DNA of 64,000 nt from Dermanyssus gallinae (taxonomy: Eukaryota; Arthropoda; Arachnida; Mesostigmata; Dermanyssidae): assembly GCA_003439945.1 (NCBI GenBank), contig QVRM01005978.1:240001-304000 (forward strand). The letters are read 5' to 3'. Below, piece after piece: positions 22,440 to 34,600 of this stretch. The notes beneath the pieces are model-generated. The model was not told where the DNA came from, made no database searches, and was given only the letters and a program-made list of their open reading frames with translations. Both the position numbers and the translations under genes were made by a program. Positions within the stretch are counted from its first letter, which is position 1; the number at the start of each line of letters is the position of its first letter.

Positions 22440-23708
22440 GTGGGTCAGCTGCAGCCTACTCAAAGTTCAGTCATGTTTGTTGACGTTGGTAGGTGACGTT
22501 GTTCGAGAAGACGCCAAAGACGCTAATTCATGGAAAGGATTCATTGCAAACGCGTGCCTACGCGGCATCGGCTTTCGATTGTGCAGATGTGGTAGCAGAC
22601 GAAGAAACAATGTACACATTCGTCTGTGCGACGGATACAATGGACGTGCAGCAGGGACGCGTGTTCTCGCCACTCTCGTGCGCTTTGTCTAACGAACAGA
22701 CACATTGGCGCATTCGCTCCACTTAACGTAGAAAACATATGTATGCATAGGGTGAAAAGGGACTCTTCTAGGTCCGGCGATGGCACATCCACTCAGAAGA
22801 TGTATTACGTCCCTATCAATAGCTCTTTTTGGGTTGAGTACTCTCATAATGTACTTCACTGTAAAAGGACGTTTTAGGACGTTTTTATATACCACTTGAC
22901 TGGGCGTAGAAGGCATTGAGGCCGCGCACTGATCCGCTATGGATAGATATTGGCTATCTTAGCCGATGTAGCGACATCCTTGGCCTTTACTATTGCATCT
23001 AAACGAGTATTCGTTTCGTAAATGTCGATAAATAGCTCCCCGAAGCGGTCCAGGTATCCTTCTTTAGGACTTGCTAGTACCTGAGATCCGCCTCGCTTAG
23101 TTGATCACGAACAGACGGCAGGGTGACAGTTGACCCTGTCCGAATTTGGACTCTCCAAATACAGTGATCCTGGGCATTTTGTAAAGGCTCTATATCCCGA
23201 CTAAAGAGCGGCCACCAGGCTTGTGAGCTCTTATTTGAGTCATTTGGTCAGAAATGTGCAACAAAAATCGAAACTTGTAAAACATACAAGTCATCAGTGG
23301 TTCATCTAGCACGTTTAGCTTACATTCCGGCGGCGAATCGTGTATATTATACACCGCATCTTCACACAGTGCCAGCATGGTAAAGTGTACATGGATTATC
23401 ACAATTTTCGCAGTTTTTATTAGATGCACAGTTTGATTGGCCTTTTGAGAGCCTATTTGTACGGCAAACCGTGTAGGGAATGTCGTGTACTGCATATCGC
23501 AAGCAACGCGTTGTTTGTCAATATGTACACCAACCAGTTTCGAGCAAACACCTACACTAGCACTTGCTTCAAAATTTCAATTTACGCTTTTCACGCTACC
23601 AAAAATGGCTGCCGATAGCCGTTCAATCGGTGCCAGATTATCTCAATACGAATATTATGTAATTGGCATAATTTTCAACGGTCAAGAAAAAGCCATACTT
23701 ACCCTTAC
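22440..23708. other. Intergenic or intronic, no gene recognised
   Basis: Several overlapping frames of 60-100 codons on both strands at 22470-22920 and 23190-23740. None has a domain or decisive splice signals. Confidence 0.4.
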
Positions 23709-23778
23709 ATTCTCTGCGGCTCTTCGATCGAGACCGTGAGAGTAAGGGCTTTCCTAGTACGTCGTATGATGTGCCCTT
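23709..23778 (-). CDS. Candidate upstream exon of the coiled-coil gene
   Basis: The segment lies between an acceptor-like TCTGTTAG and two donors six bases apart (GAAT|GTAAGG and AAGG|GTAAGT). With the first donor, one frame (ALTLTVSIEEPQR) leaves two bases, which is exactly the phase needed by the 21359 exon, and joining creates QR-M-IDKSRSS. A second frame is also open (SYDVLGKPLLSRSRSKSRRE) but leaves the wrong phase. The polypyrimidine tract is weak. Treat as a hypothesis for an exon of the same minus-strand gene. Confidence 0.25.
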
Positions 23779-24435
23779 CTAACAGATCTAACGCATCGGC
23801 GGGCCGAGGGGGTAGTTAGCCTCAACGTATGTAGTATGATTAATAACGCAAGTGGAAAAATCGCCAAACAGGATACATATAGTTCTAATTTAATTTTTTT
23901 TATCAACGCGCAACAATCTTTTATAGTACAAATGTCCTCACAATTTGGATCGATCGAGAAGATTACTTAAGCAAATGAAGTATTTGCAACGAGTAGTCGT
24001 CTAAGCTTATCTTCTACGCCGTTACGTCTCGAGGAAATGGCGCCATCGCGTCACGCAGATGCCCTCTCTTTGTCCACGCTTACTTTTTGTCGCTAATCTA
24101 TTAAATCTGACGCGCTCCCCTACCTGTGGTTTGTGTCTCTCCTGCTTGCAATGAGCAACGATGCCTGCCGTTCTTGCAGTCGGCAGCCTGTCACCGATTC
24201 TGGTCTAGTAGCGCCTGGCGAGAGCCTATAAGAAAATACAGAACAGTCGTAGTAGTACGGCTGTTCTGATGGCCAAATAAAATCATGTGGATTTCGGGGT
24301 TAACCCGCAAATTGCGGTGCAGCCGAATCCTGAAAACCCCCATCCCTGTGGCTCCAGTGACACCATAACACCACTAACCGATTGCGTCTTCGGGACCCTA
24401 CATTGTACTATGAATATATAAATACATAAGTACTT

Positions 24436-24473
<38 letters not shown>

Positions 24474-24478
24474 GTGTG
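23779..24478. other. Intergenic, no gene recognised
   Basis: No gene. An (AT)n tract lies at 24438-24469, directly before the SINE-like copy. Confidence 0.5.
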
Positions 24479-24625
24479 TCCGGGGTGTCGCCGGCTCGTT
24501 CCCTGTTAGTGATTGACGTTTCTTTGAGCGATGCTCATTGAAAATAGATGATAAGCCATACCGCTGAGAGTCAGCGGCCATGCTGCCACAAGGAATGTTG
24601 AGAAAACCTTATATAGCTCAACCCC
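24479..24625 (+). mobile_element. SINE-like repeat, family 2, copy 2 (5' half)
   Basis: Matches 45787-45930: CCGGGGTGTCGCCGGYTCG, then CTTTGAGCGA, GCTCATTGA, AATAGATGATAA, CCGCTGAGAGTCAGCGGCCA and GCCACAAGG. The CGGYTCGWTCCCTGT block looks like a Pol III B box. The 3' half found in the other copies is missing; after TATATAGCTCAACCCC the sequence diverges. Confidence 0.65.
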
Positions 24626-24711
24626 TGATATAAACAACACAGCATGTGTATTTAGGTATACATGTCAAGCAAATAATGTTTCCATCTTTTTATGCACATC
24701 CGCTTATATTA

Positions 24712-24752
<41 letters not shown>

Positions 24753-24905
24753 CATCGGCTCCATTGGGCGGTAAAATTAACTAGAACTCAGCTCCCAGCT
24801 GGCGTAGCTCAAGTCGCGCCAAGTTGTGCCACCCGGACTCTAAATGTTGCAGCTAACAATAGCGCAATCAGTCTTCACCCCGGAGAACCTATCATGGATG
24901 TGTGC

Positions 24906-24968
<63 letters not shown>

Positions 24969-25356
24969 TAGGTAGTATGTTTGTCGTTGCATCTATGACG
25001 CTCGTGACACGGGGCTCCATTTTCTCTTACTTATTCGGGACAACTAGCATTGTGATTACTACGACGAGCCAAGTGCTCGTAACACTTCACTACAACAACT
25101 ATGACATCAACTGCTACCACCACCACCACCACCACTACTGCTACTACTACTACTGTTACTACGAATACAGCAACTTGCACTGCTGCCGCACTACCAGTGC
25201 AGCAGTAGCAACTAAAACGAAGATCCCGTTCAGTAGAAGGAGACTCAATGTGTGGTGACTTGCGCTGAGAGCAAATGGATCATTCATAGAATGAAGGCCA
25301 CACTCTCATCCTGTGCGCTCTTTCCCCCTCTTTTCGCTCTCCTTCTAGCTCTCTCT

Positions 25357-25423
<67 letters not shown>

Positions 25424-26665
25424 CTCAGAAGTCAATTGAAAGGTGTTGTCCCCGGTTGTGCCGCTGCTGTATCAGCCTACAGATACAGTGGCACTGGGTA
25501 TCTGACTAACTGCTCGCCCGTCCGTTCGTCCGCCAGAGTACGCTGAGTTCATTAGGGCCCATAGCGGCGAATAGTAGTAGATCGTCAGCGAACATAGCAA
25601 CAGCAGCGGCGGCCGCCACCGCGCTGGTGGCGGCGGCTTCGTTGGCTTCGGGTCGGGGATGCGTTCGCGCGCCGGGCGTCCGAGCGCGCGCATGAAGTCG
25701 ATGATGATCGAAGTACGCGAAGCCGCCTGTTGCATGCCAAACTTCGTTTTTCACTCTCTGTATGTGGACCGCGTGCGGATGTGTAGCTCTGTGAGGTGGT
25801 GACGGAGCGGTATTGCAGCGGCATCGCAAGCATTGCCAGCGACTACCACAACAACAGCAACAACAACGGTAGCTTTGCCGTCCACAAACCGTTAGATGGG
25901 CTGTGGGGAACCCACATAGGATCCTTCTTCCTCCTGTCCCCCACCGCCCCCCCCCTCATTCCTCCGCTGGAGAGCTTTTCAACTACCTCATTTCTAGTAA
26001 TAGTCGTAGCAGTTGTGGTAGTAACAGTGGTGGAACTAGTAGAAAGAGTTGTAAAGGGAAAGGGGGTGTTCTATGGTAGCTCGTAAACTAACTGACTGCT
26101 TCCTTGCAGAAACACGAACTACGCTTTCATGCTGGCTGACTGATGTCCGACTAGTTACTGATGCCCAAATGCATGATGTGGAAGGATCAGGCGAAATGGA
26201 ATCAATGTTGTTGTTGTTGTTACTGTCATTGTCGTTCTTATTGTCGTCGTCGTCGTTATTGCGTGATTTTGTTTGTATGTATTCGTGTATGTTTTTGTGT
26301 TCTTCTAACGTTTGTTGTGTTTCGTCTGTTGCTGCGTCTTTTTTTTTCTCTACGGCGACCCTTTGACCAACCAAGATATGTGCAATGGGCATACAGAGGA
26401 CGCTCATCTTAAGCAGCGAAGCAGGTCAACGAAGACAGGCAAACCTTTTATTATATTGTTACTTACACTCTCTAACTTTTTCCACGATCTTGCTTATTGT
26501 ATACAATATTGCTATGTCAGACTTCACTAATTGTTTTTTTTTCACGGGGTTATATAGAAGAGTCCCATCCGGAATGGTCAAATGTATATGTATGCGGAAT
26601 GTATTTTCTTTTGTTGAGGCACATACCATTTTTAAAACAAGTTGAGATTTGTAAGCTTGTTATAG

Positions 26666-26701
<36 letters not shown>

Positions 26702-26756
26702 AATATTGTGATGATTTATTAATAATTTACAATACGTTTGCACACTCGGTAGTGCT

Positions 26757-26790
<34 letters not shown>

Positions 26791-27815
26791 AGAAGCTGTT
26801 GCATTGTTTGATGAGAGGGGCCCTCTAGTCGCCGACTTCGGCTAGCTATTCTTCACGAAAAACCGTGTTGTTTTTGCCCCGCTCTAGAGAATATTAAAAT
26901 AAAATAATAAAACTAGCAGGACAACTTATTAAGCCACATATACCTTAAAATGTCGGACTTTATGCAAACGGTCTTTATTTATGGAGATTGTTTAAGAGTT
27001 TTGTAAATACTTATAACAAAACTTAAGATAAACTAGTTTTTATCGAGTTAACCCTGAAGAATATCTTTACTTTCAAGATATCAATCCTTCGTTAAATTTT
27101 TAGGTCTGAATCGTGCACGTAAGGACGGAGATATAGCTATCTTATTTAGGTTATACTGTTTTAACAGCCTCATCACGACGTAACAGGACGCATCGAGGTA
27201 AAGTGCTCCGTTCCAATACCTGTGGCGTTCCACTAAATGCGAGTACATAAGATGGCCACATTTAACGTGCATAATGGCAAGATCTTTACGTTATTGTGGT
27301 GTCATTTTTCCTACTGGCTTCTACATTCATAGTCTGCCCGGCAGGGGTGAAAACGCGGGGAGTGCAGCGGGGGGGGGGGGGGTTGAAGTGGGGATCAAGA
27401 TTACTTAAAACGGATTCCGATTCCGGTTTCCCGAGTCTATTCCCCCCCCCGGATAACTCGACTCGGTATGTTTTGGCCGGTGGCTTATTGTGGAGGTGTA
27501 CTTGCGAAGGGGGAGATACACACAGATGCACACATTGAGCTTTCCCTACATATCGTTTGTTCTACTTGTATTGTTATTATTCGGCAGTAGCAGCAGCAGC
27601 AATATCAGAATGAAATGATCAGCGGCACTTTGTGCGTGTCGGGTGGTTCAAGGGGAGCTGACTGCTGGCTCAGTTGAAGTTAGGGTTAGAAGTTTTTGTG
27701 CGTTCCCCACAGTTCTCGCGCTGTGCACATTTGACCTCGACGTCGTCCGCTAAGAGCTGTTGCCTTGTTTGCTTTCATATATAACTCATACACAAGCACT
27801 CACTCAGACACACGG

Positions 27816-27859
<44 letters not shown>

Positions 27860-28200
27860 TGTATATGTATGCAATACATAAAGAATAGCTCTCGGGGGAG
27901 AGCTAATGCTGCCGCCGGCAGATGTAGTAAATGCGACATTTTTGAGCCGAACATACGTGCGCACAGATCCACACTTGAAGAAAAGGCACAACAAAGGAGC
28001 GGCGGGCGCTCAAGCAAACATAGACATTGAGGATGACTCTAGCAAATAACAGGGGGGGGGGAGGAAGAGAGAGATAAATGGGACGAAGAAGAGGTTATTT
28101 ATGCTAGGAAGGCGTCGTTTAATTGGCTGTTTGGACAGCCCGTTTAGATGTAGCACCAACAGTCTATTCGGGTAGCGCCTATAATATTAGTAGTAGACGT
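24626..28200. other. Intergenic, microsatellite- and trinucleotide-rich
   Basis: Contains (AT)n tracts at 24712-24750, 24909-24966, 25393-25420 (after a CT run), 26669-26698, 26759-26786 and 27820-27854, CAC/TAC repeats at 25120-25160, and TTG/GTC repeats at 26205-26262. A CpG-dense patch lies at 25560-25720, and homopurine/homopyrimidine G and C runs at 27369-27392 and 27441-27451. Frames here are either repeat translations or overlap each other on both strands. Confidence 0.45.
24909..24966. repeat. (AT)n microsatellite, about 58 bp
   Basis: Pure AT dinucleotide run. Confidence 0.95.
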
Positions 28201-28588
28201 AGTACTGTGTATTGTTGTTGTTGTTGTGTTGTCGTCGTCGTCGTCGTTCGTCGTTGTTTTGTTGTTGTTGTTGTTGTTGTCGTTGTCGTTGTTGTTGTTG
28301 CTGCTGCTCCTCCTATTCCTTTCGGTATTATTCTTACCCTTGTTGGGGTAGGCAAAGCGCCAATGGCGCAAATGACGCTGACTGTGCTCCTGTTGAGAGC
28401 GGTGGCGGCGAGTCTGATGGTGTTTATATAGTGTTACACCATGGGTATAGCACTACATCGACAATTCTATTCGAGCCTTGTGCTGACCCGGGAACACCAG
28501 TCAGAGGTAATGTGATGTTGCGGCTCGCTCTTCCCGTGTTTAGGATTCGTACCTATGATAGATTAGCTTTTATGTCGCCCTATATATG

Positions 28589-28592
<4 letters not shown>

Positions 28593-28647
<55 letters not shown>
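28593..28647. repeat. (AT)n microsatellite, about 55 bp
   Basis: AT run with a GTATG interruption at its 5' end and ACATACATATATA at its 3' end, giving a symmetric border. Confidence 0.93.
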
Positions 28648-28652
<5 letters not shown>

Positions 28653-28972
28653 CATATATAGTTTTGCTGTTCGTGTAACATGTATATATAGGCATTTTAT
28701 GTAGATTTGCCTTAATTAAAGATTACACAGAAACAAAACAATATATATATATATATAAAGAAACACGTCCATTTGCACACATATATGTTGGTGCTGCATA
28801 TGTGTATGTACGTAGGTGCGGGTGAAGGGTAAGATCAATCATTCTAAGCAGCGGTTCAAACTCGTTCTGGGCTGACTTCGCATCCGTCCAGACTTAAGTC
28901 TTACGCCAGTGTTCACCAGTTTGTTATCGGCGGCCAGGCTATGATATCAGGGCATTCGTCTCTTTAGTTTTT

Positions 28973-29017
<45 letters not shown>

Positions 29018-29510
29018 CAGGTCACGCCTTCGTCATGATACTGAGTGATAATTCGCTTACAACTCGTTTGCACATCAAGTCCAGCTTAGGCGTTTGTCGT
29101 CTGTAGGCGGTGTAATCTTTATTCTCTGCGCTCTTTCTTTCTTTCTCTGCCTATCAGACTTCTCGTACTCTCCCACTCACTCCTCAGTCAGCCTCTCTCT
29201 AACTCCCAAAGGTGCGAAGGGGGCGTATTAGGGCTAACTGCCGTGCATAACGAATGCTTCCGTGCGATTCATCTCTCCAAGCTGATTGCATTAGTTTGTC
29301 TGGCGTTGCGAAACTGCTCAGCTCGAGTTTGACGACTGCTGTCACTGTGTGCAAGGTCCCTCCTGCAAAGTCCCTCCACCAAGTTCGGGCTGTGGTGAAG
29401 ACACGCGCTTGGATCGTGGAGGTGGAGTAGAGCTTCGACCTGCAGCCTTTCATTTGTCCAGCATAAATGTTTTAACACTTTGCGGACGTATATTTCCGCG
29501 CAGACATATG

Positions 29511-29514
<4 letters not shown>

Positions 29515-29585
<71 letters not shown>
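29515..29585. repeat. (AT)n microsatellite, about 71 bp
   Basis: Pure AT run after TATGTATGTAT. Confidence 0.95.
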
Positions 29586-29589
<4 letters not shown>

Positions 29590-30040
29590 GTTAGTCAAAC
29601 GTGATTTATTTAACAGAACTTTATTTTGCAATGCTTAAGTTTTTGGTATATATATATATATATATAATATATATTTTTTTTTAATTGAATAAATGTTTAT
29701 TAATTTTTTCAAGTACGTTATCTAGATGATCTGCGTCCTTTGTTTGCTCGCCGACTCTGTCGTGGGTTTGGCGAGCGTTGGGTATCGTCACCCACACGTG
29801 ATTTGTGTTCATCTGTCTGTTTATCCGCCTGGTTATGTCTATTTCCCATATATCATCGGCTGGCATCATTTCGTTAATCTGCGACATGTTTCTCCAAGCT
29901 CACGATATAACAGCTAACTAGCTTACTAACTAAGCAGCTAACTCAATTACGAGGTGTGCAACCGTTGAAGGTGTCGCACCCCACCTACTTATGTGCGATA
30001 CTTACAGCGGTTAAACGGACAACGACGAAATCGGCGCAAG

Positions 30041-30066
30041 GCGGGGGAGGGAGGGAGGGGGTGGGG
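30041..30066 (+). other. G-quadruplex-prone tract
   Basis: Four or more G runs of three to five are separated by single bases (GGGGGAGGGAGGGAGGGGG, then TGGGG), the classical intramolecular quadruplex pattern with one-base loops. No gene lies close enough to assign a role. Confidence 0.7.
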
Positions 30067-30834
30067 ACAGTACCCCAACACTCAACCCAACCCCCAGAAA
30101 GGCTTCGAGAGTTGACTAATGAAAGAAATCGGCAATGAAGTTGTTGATGTTTTCATCGTCGTTATCATCATCATTATTATCATTGCTGTCGTCCTTCCAC
30201 ACGGCAAGGCGATGGCCGGCCAGGTCCTACATCATGTTGAAATCGAGTGATTATTAAAAAGGGCACCTGTACAAGAGGCGAGCATGAATGGGGAATATAT
30301 ATATATATATATATATATATCAAGAGAGAGAGAGAGGAATCGATCATTGTCGCAAATACCACAATGGAGATGACAATAAAGGTGACAAACACCATTAACA
30401 GCAATGACCTCAGCACCAATATCCGCAATAACAACACAACTGTAGCTACTGCCACAACCAACAGCAGTGACAGGAACATTAACACGAAACAATCATATAG
30501 CGCATCCGGAAAGCAACAACGGCAGCAGCAGCAACAATAACAAGAACAACAACAACAACATTACAGTCAACAACAACAACATGATCACCAGCAAAAGCGA
30601 CACCATGATCGTCAGGAGCGACAGTAATAACATAGTCAACAGCTGTAGCAATAAGGAAAACGCGATCAAAACAGAAGCAACAGCAACAACAAACGCTACG
30701 ATTACAACAATAACAACGGCAGATGCAAGCAAACCACCTCTGTCTGTGTGTATTAAGATGTGTTCGGTCTTTGTTTCTCCAGGCAAAGTACCGTTGCAGC
30801 CGCCTGGTTGTGCATTTGTAGTTCTCCCCCCCCC

Positions 30835-30876
<42 letters not shown>

Positions 30877-31330
30877 GAATGTGTTGCTCCTCGAGTTGTT
30901 CAGAACGCCAACTTATCGCCAAAAAGCACAGCAGCACATACATGTAATAATAGCAGGGGGACAACCGCGATTCCGAGTCCCGAGCGTGGCAATCTCCTGT
31001 GTGGTTCGGTTTGTCGGTCGGTCGGTCGGTTTCAATGCTGCATATCATACTGGCTTGCTTGCTGGCTTAGCTTTAGCGGCGGCGGGAGTGCGGGCGGGAC
31101 AAAATGCCGACTACATCGCACTCTGCAGTAGATAGATGACAGACGTGTCGCATCGCCTAGGGAACAACGATTGATGATTCGAGCTGTCGCAGTCCGTACT
31201 AAGTAGTAGTAGTAGTAGTAATAGTAGTATTGTAGCGAAAGCAGTAGTAGTAGTAGCAATAGCATCAGCCGGAGGTGCAGAAGGTGCGTGCGTACCGTAT
31301 CGAATCGATGCCCGAAGCGTTCTCGGCGCC

Positions 31331-31562
31331 TAAAACTCCGCCAAGCAGTGAGTAGCCCCGGAGAGGTGGCGTCGCCCTCGACCAGATCCAGTTGGCGTCG
31401 CTGTTGCTGATCAGCGTCGTCATCGTCGTCGTCGTTAGTTGCTTGTCGGCGGCTGCGGCGACGAAGTTGTCCACGAAGCCGACTTCGAAGCTAGTGGCGA
31501 AGCGAAGCTCGAAGCGAAGCTAGTGGCACTTTTGCTCGTTCGGCTTCGCCTGCCTGCTGTAC
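31331..31562 (-). promoter_or_regulatory. CpG-rich patch, possible promoter or first exon
   Basis: CpG dinucleotides are frequent here, in contrast to the AT-rich surroundings. On the minus strand one frame is open across 31490-31290 with a charged, D/Q-rich reading (NDDDDDDADQQQRRQLDLVE, then ATSPGLLTAWRSFRRRERFG), reaching a possible donor ACG|GTACGC. No clear start codon or downstream exon was found. It may be the 5' end of a minus-strand gene whose next exons lie further left, or only a CpG island. Confidence 0.3.
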
Positions 31563-31739
31563 CTGCAAGATGCTGCTAACTGGCACTGCTAAAGCTAACT
31601 TCCGTTACAACTCGGTGGTGACTTGTGCGCTCGCCGTGTTTCGACTTCAGCCGACGGAACGAATCTCTTTCATCTCCCTCATTTTCCTTTAAAGAAGAAA
31701 AAAAGATATATACATATATGTATATCGCTCTCTCTCTCA

Positions 31740-31742
<3 letters not shown>

Positions 31743-31791
<49 letters not shown>
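31743..31791. repeat. (AT)n microsatellite, about 49 bp
   Basis: Pure AT run following a CT-rich stretch. Confidence 0.95.
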
Positions 31792-31793
<2 letters not shown>

Positions 31794-31899
31794 GGTAAGA
31801 ATCTCCTTGTTAGAGACGGCTTTGGTCTAGCATACAGATGTAGAAATAGAGCACTGCAAGTGTTTGAGGGTGGAACTGTATAGAGAGAGAAAGAACAGA

Positions 31900-32390
31900 T
31901 GCATTGGGGGTTGCATACATAATAAAAACTTTGATAGAGTAACCGCGAGAGATGGAATACGAAAATGAACGGGATTAGTATCGGAATCTAAGGCTCAGGA
32001 TCTGCTGAGGAGTAACGCCTATATGGCGGAGGCAGGGTTTTTGGCGTTTGTTGCTTACAGATTGTTTCACATAATAAAACCATCTATACCAGATAAAAAA
32101 TGGCTTCGTAGATTGTAAATTTGACACTCGGCAAAATAGAGTATATGTTGGATACCCCATCGCGTGGATCATTTCATTTGTTCCCGTTACTTTTTTCACT
32201 TTTCTGAGTCGTGGGTACGTGAAACGCAGCAATGTACTAGTGCCGCACTGGATCACCAGAAATGACTTTTCTGTTAAACCGCCCAAGCACACCGCTTTTC
32301 TTGTAAAAAAATGAAGAAAAACATACTTTTTTATAAACTTGATTACCAGTGATGCGAGGTTGACTGTATGTAACAACGTAGCTCGATAGA
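31900..32390 (-). other. Possible DNA-transposon relic, pogo-like end
   Basis: A minus-strand frame of 133 codons (31975-32376) is open. Just within its upstream edge lies CAGTCAACCTCGCATCACTG preceded by TA, which resembles the CAGT...CCTCG terminal repeats of pogo/Tigger elements. I found no matching inverted end on the left and no DDE motifs, so the assignment is weak. Confidence 0.25.
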
Positions 32391-32444
32391 CGGCAAGATC
32401 TTCTTAGCATGAGGGAAGGCCCTCATGCTAAAAACATCTTGCTG
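32391..32444. repeat. Long imperfect hairpin
   Basis: The inner arms TTAGCATGAGGG and CCCTCATGCTAA pair perfectly around an AAGG loop (32404-32431). The match extends outward through GCAAGAT on each side, making a stem of about 24 pairs with three or four mismatches. Candidate MITE core, or a structured RNA hairpin. No other copy was seen in the window. Confidence 0.75.
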
Positions 32445-33553
32445 TATGTCTGTTGAGATTAGAGGTGCGTTGTGTACGATAAGCTTCTGCCAAGCAACGA
32501 GTCGATGAACAGTGAAAAGCACTTCAAGCCCTTGTTGGAAAGCTCTCTAAACTGGCGCAAACTGCATTCAACAACTGTCGTGCAACTGAGCAAGCGTCGT
32601 CCCACCATTCCATCATGACAACACTCGTCTGCCCGCTGAAGTGTGTCTGGGGTGTTTAACCCCACCCACAACGATTGGATTATCGTATACTAGTTGACTG
32701 GACCTTCAAGTCCCGACCTTAGCTCTCTCGTGATAGTCATCTACTCCGCACACCACAGACTTCTCCGGAATAAACCTCAAAACGTTTGGGTATATCGAAA
32801 ACCATCTTAATCACTTCTTGCTCCCAAAAACGACAAAAATTTGAGTAGGATGGAATATTTTCGGAAATTTCCGCATTTGCATTTAAAATCTGATACAACC
32901 TTTTCGGAAAATGTTATAGACAGCTATATGAAAAATATAAAGACTTTAACGAATTTGTTTCTCAATCTGGCCTCGTATGTGGCTCGGAGGAAGCAGAAGT
33001 ATCTGACAAACATTACGGTATGCTGGTTTCTGAATAAGATAGCTGGCTGTCTCGCAATCGCATATTTTGCTCCTATATCGGGCACTACTTAATATGCAGA
33101 AACAATTCTCAAATGGATTACGGTGGAGATGCGAGACCAGCAAAACTATCCGGCTGTACCACTAGAAACGACTTTCATTGTAAATGCTAATAATTTTGAT
33201 ACGCTAGAAAAAAATCTATTAAAAACTGTATATAATGGATCCCATAAACACTATACACGCCTGGGGCAACAATATGTACAATAACTACTCTATACAAGTG
33301 AAGCATTCAGTTGCATTGTTAACTCTGTTCATTTATAAAACTCTGTTTATATTAAACGTTTTTAAGCCTATTTCCGTCCTTAGGGACTATTTTGCTAGGG
33401 AATTGCGCGGTGACTGTACCGACTGTGAGTAAATATTCTTCTGTATCTGCAATATAATCATGTGTGTATAAATATATGTACATATTTGCAAAATATTCAT
33501 ATGCATTTTTTTTGTTTTTAATATGCATTTATTTATTTCGCCACCTTGGTATA
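32445..33553. other. Intergenic, no gene recognised
   Basis: Moderately AT-rich unique-looking sequence. No domain, splice-supported exon or RNA gene identified. Confidence 0.45.
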
Positions 33554-33589
33554 TTATAGAGTCATGTTCACGTCCAATTGAATGACTTT

Positions 33590-33811
33590 GGCTATCAACC
33601 ATCTAACCTGTGCCACGAAAAAGATGAATTTCGTAAAGCGAATATTAGAGTTAGATACACAATAATGAGACAACGAAAAGCATGTGGTTACAAATACGGA
33701 TGTAGATTTCACTGGGCCTTTGATATGAACAGCGAACGTAATATCCGTTGACATTAAAACACCTAGGCTCCGCGCAACACATTGTGTTGATCCGTTGAGC
33801 TGATAGTTCAA
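33590..33811 (-). pseudogene. Non-LTR element, thumb-region relic
   Basis: The minus-strand frame begins YQLNGSTQCVARSLGVLMST followed by DITFAVHI. This has the Y-LNG, S-LGV-------F--H spacing typical just after the RT palm of L2/CR1/jockey-type LINEs. The following sequence is open for about 60 codons but weak. No palm motif precedes it, so it is a 5'-truncated relic. Confidence 0.5.
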
Positions 33812-33855
33812 ATGCTTCCGAATAAGGAATTTTGGAACAGAGAGCGTTATTCATT

Positions 33856-33935
33856 ACATGTTAAATGATGTTACAATTGTGAGGTCTGAACGTATTATTG
33901 CAAATTCTTTAAATAAGAGCGTTATCCTATTGTCA
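33856..33935 (-). mobile_element. 3'-UTR scrap of a Dong/R4-like LINE
   Basis: The stretch TTACATGTTAAATGATGTTA, then GAGGTCTGAACGTATTATTG, matches the 3' UTR at 55963-56020 closely and the 52 kb element more loosely (GAGGTATGAACGTTTA). Only the last 70-80 bases of the element remain. Confidence 0.65.
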
Positions 33936-34547
33936 CTGCAACAGCGGTCTATGATATCGACAGCGGACTGCAGCGCGGTATGTGCTGACGGAGATGCCAG
34001 AGAATTATATATTTTGAGGTCGTCAGCATGTTATATACTAATCTGTGAGTGGACCTGGACCGTCTTCGTCTTGTATGAAGCAGGTTTTCCAAGATTTGAA
34101 CAACTGAAAGAACAATAAACAGATTCAATTAGTAGCGACGATAAATATAGGTATTATTGCTTATTTATATGCTTATTTATACAGTGCTGCACTGTCCTTC
34201 TATCAACAGCTAGAGAAACCACACTACGCATTTTGGAATTTACTTTAACCCCAATAGGTACAGCTTAAGAAAAGAATAGCTTCCAAAATGTGTGACCGCG
34301 ACTCCTAGTGTTAGAGGACATCTCGTTTATTTTGTCTTATCTAATAATATTTGTAAAAATAGTGATACGCTTCTACCAGTTTACGAGAATATCGTTGTAC
34401 GTGCTCTGGGTAGATACGATTATTTTGTCATTACGTTTACAGACATGCCCAACATTTGGCTGTGTAGACTAACCCTACAAAGAGTTAGTTAAAAAAGACT
34501 CTGTCACTCTGCGTTGCTTAGCAGTTTCTAGAGAGGCATTGTGCACC

Positions 34548-34581
<34 letters not shown>

Positions 34582-34600
34582 ACCTAGGTGTGACGCTAGT
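33936..34600. other. Intergenic, no gene recognised
   Basis: No gene. An (AT)n tract lies at 34550-34579. Confidence 0.45.

Larger units (their letters stand above)
28201..31330. other. Intergenic, dense simple repeats
   Basis: TTG/TCG trinucleotide repeats at 28212-28303; (AT)n at 28593-28647, 28975-29013, 29515-29585, 29646-29668, 30296-30320 and 30854-30877; (AAC)n-type repeats over 30380-30720; TAG/GTA repeats at 31200-31255; (GTCG)n at 31013-31030. The longest frames (up to 222 codons near 30467-31135) are read through AAC repeats as poly-Asn, poly-Thr or poly-Val and shift composition with frame, so I do not call genes. Confidence 0.5.

Noticed and set aside
30467..31135. 222-codon plus-strand frame with poly-Asn and poly-Thr
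   Set aside because: Read through degenerate AAC repeats; the opposite strand is open too, with poly-Val/Leu readings. No splice borders or domain.
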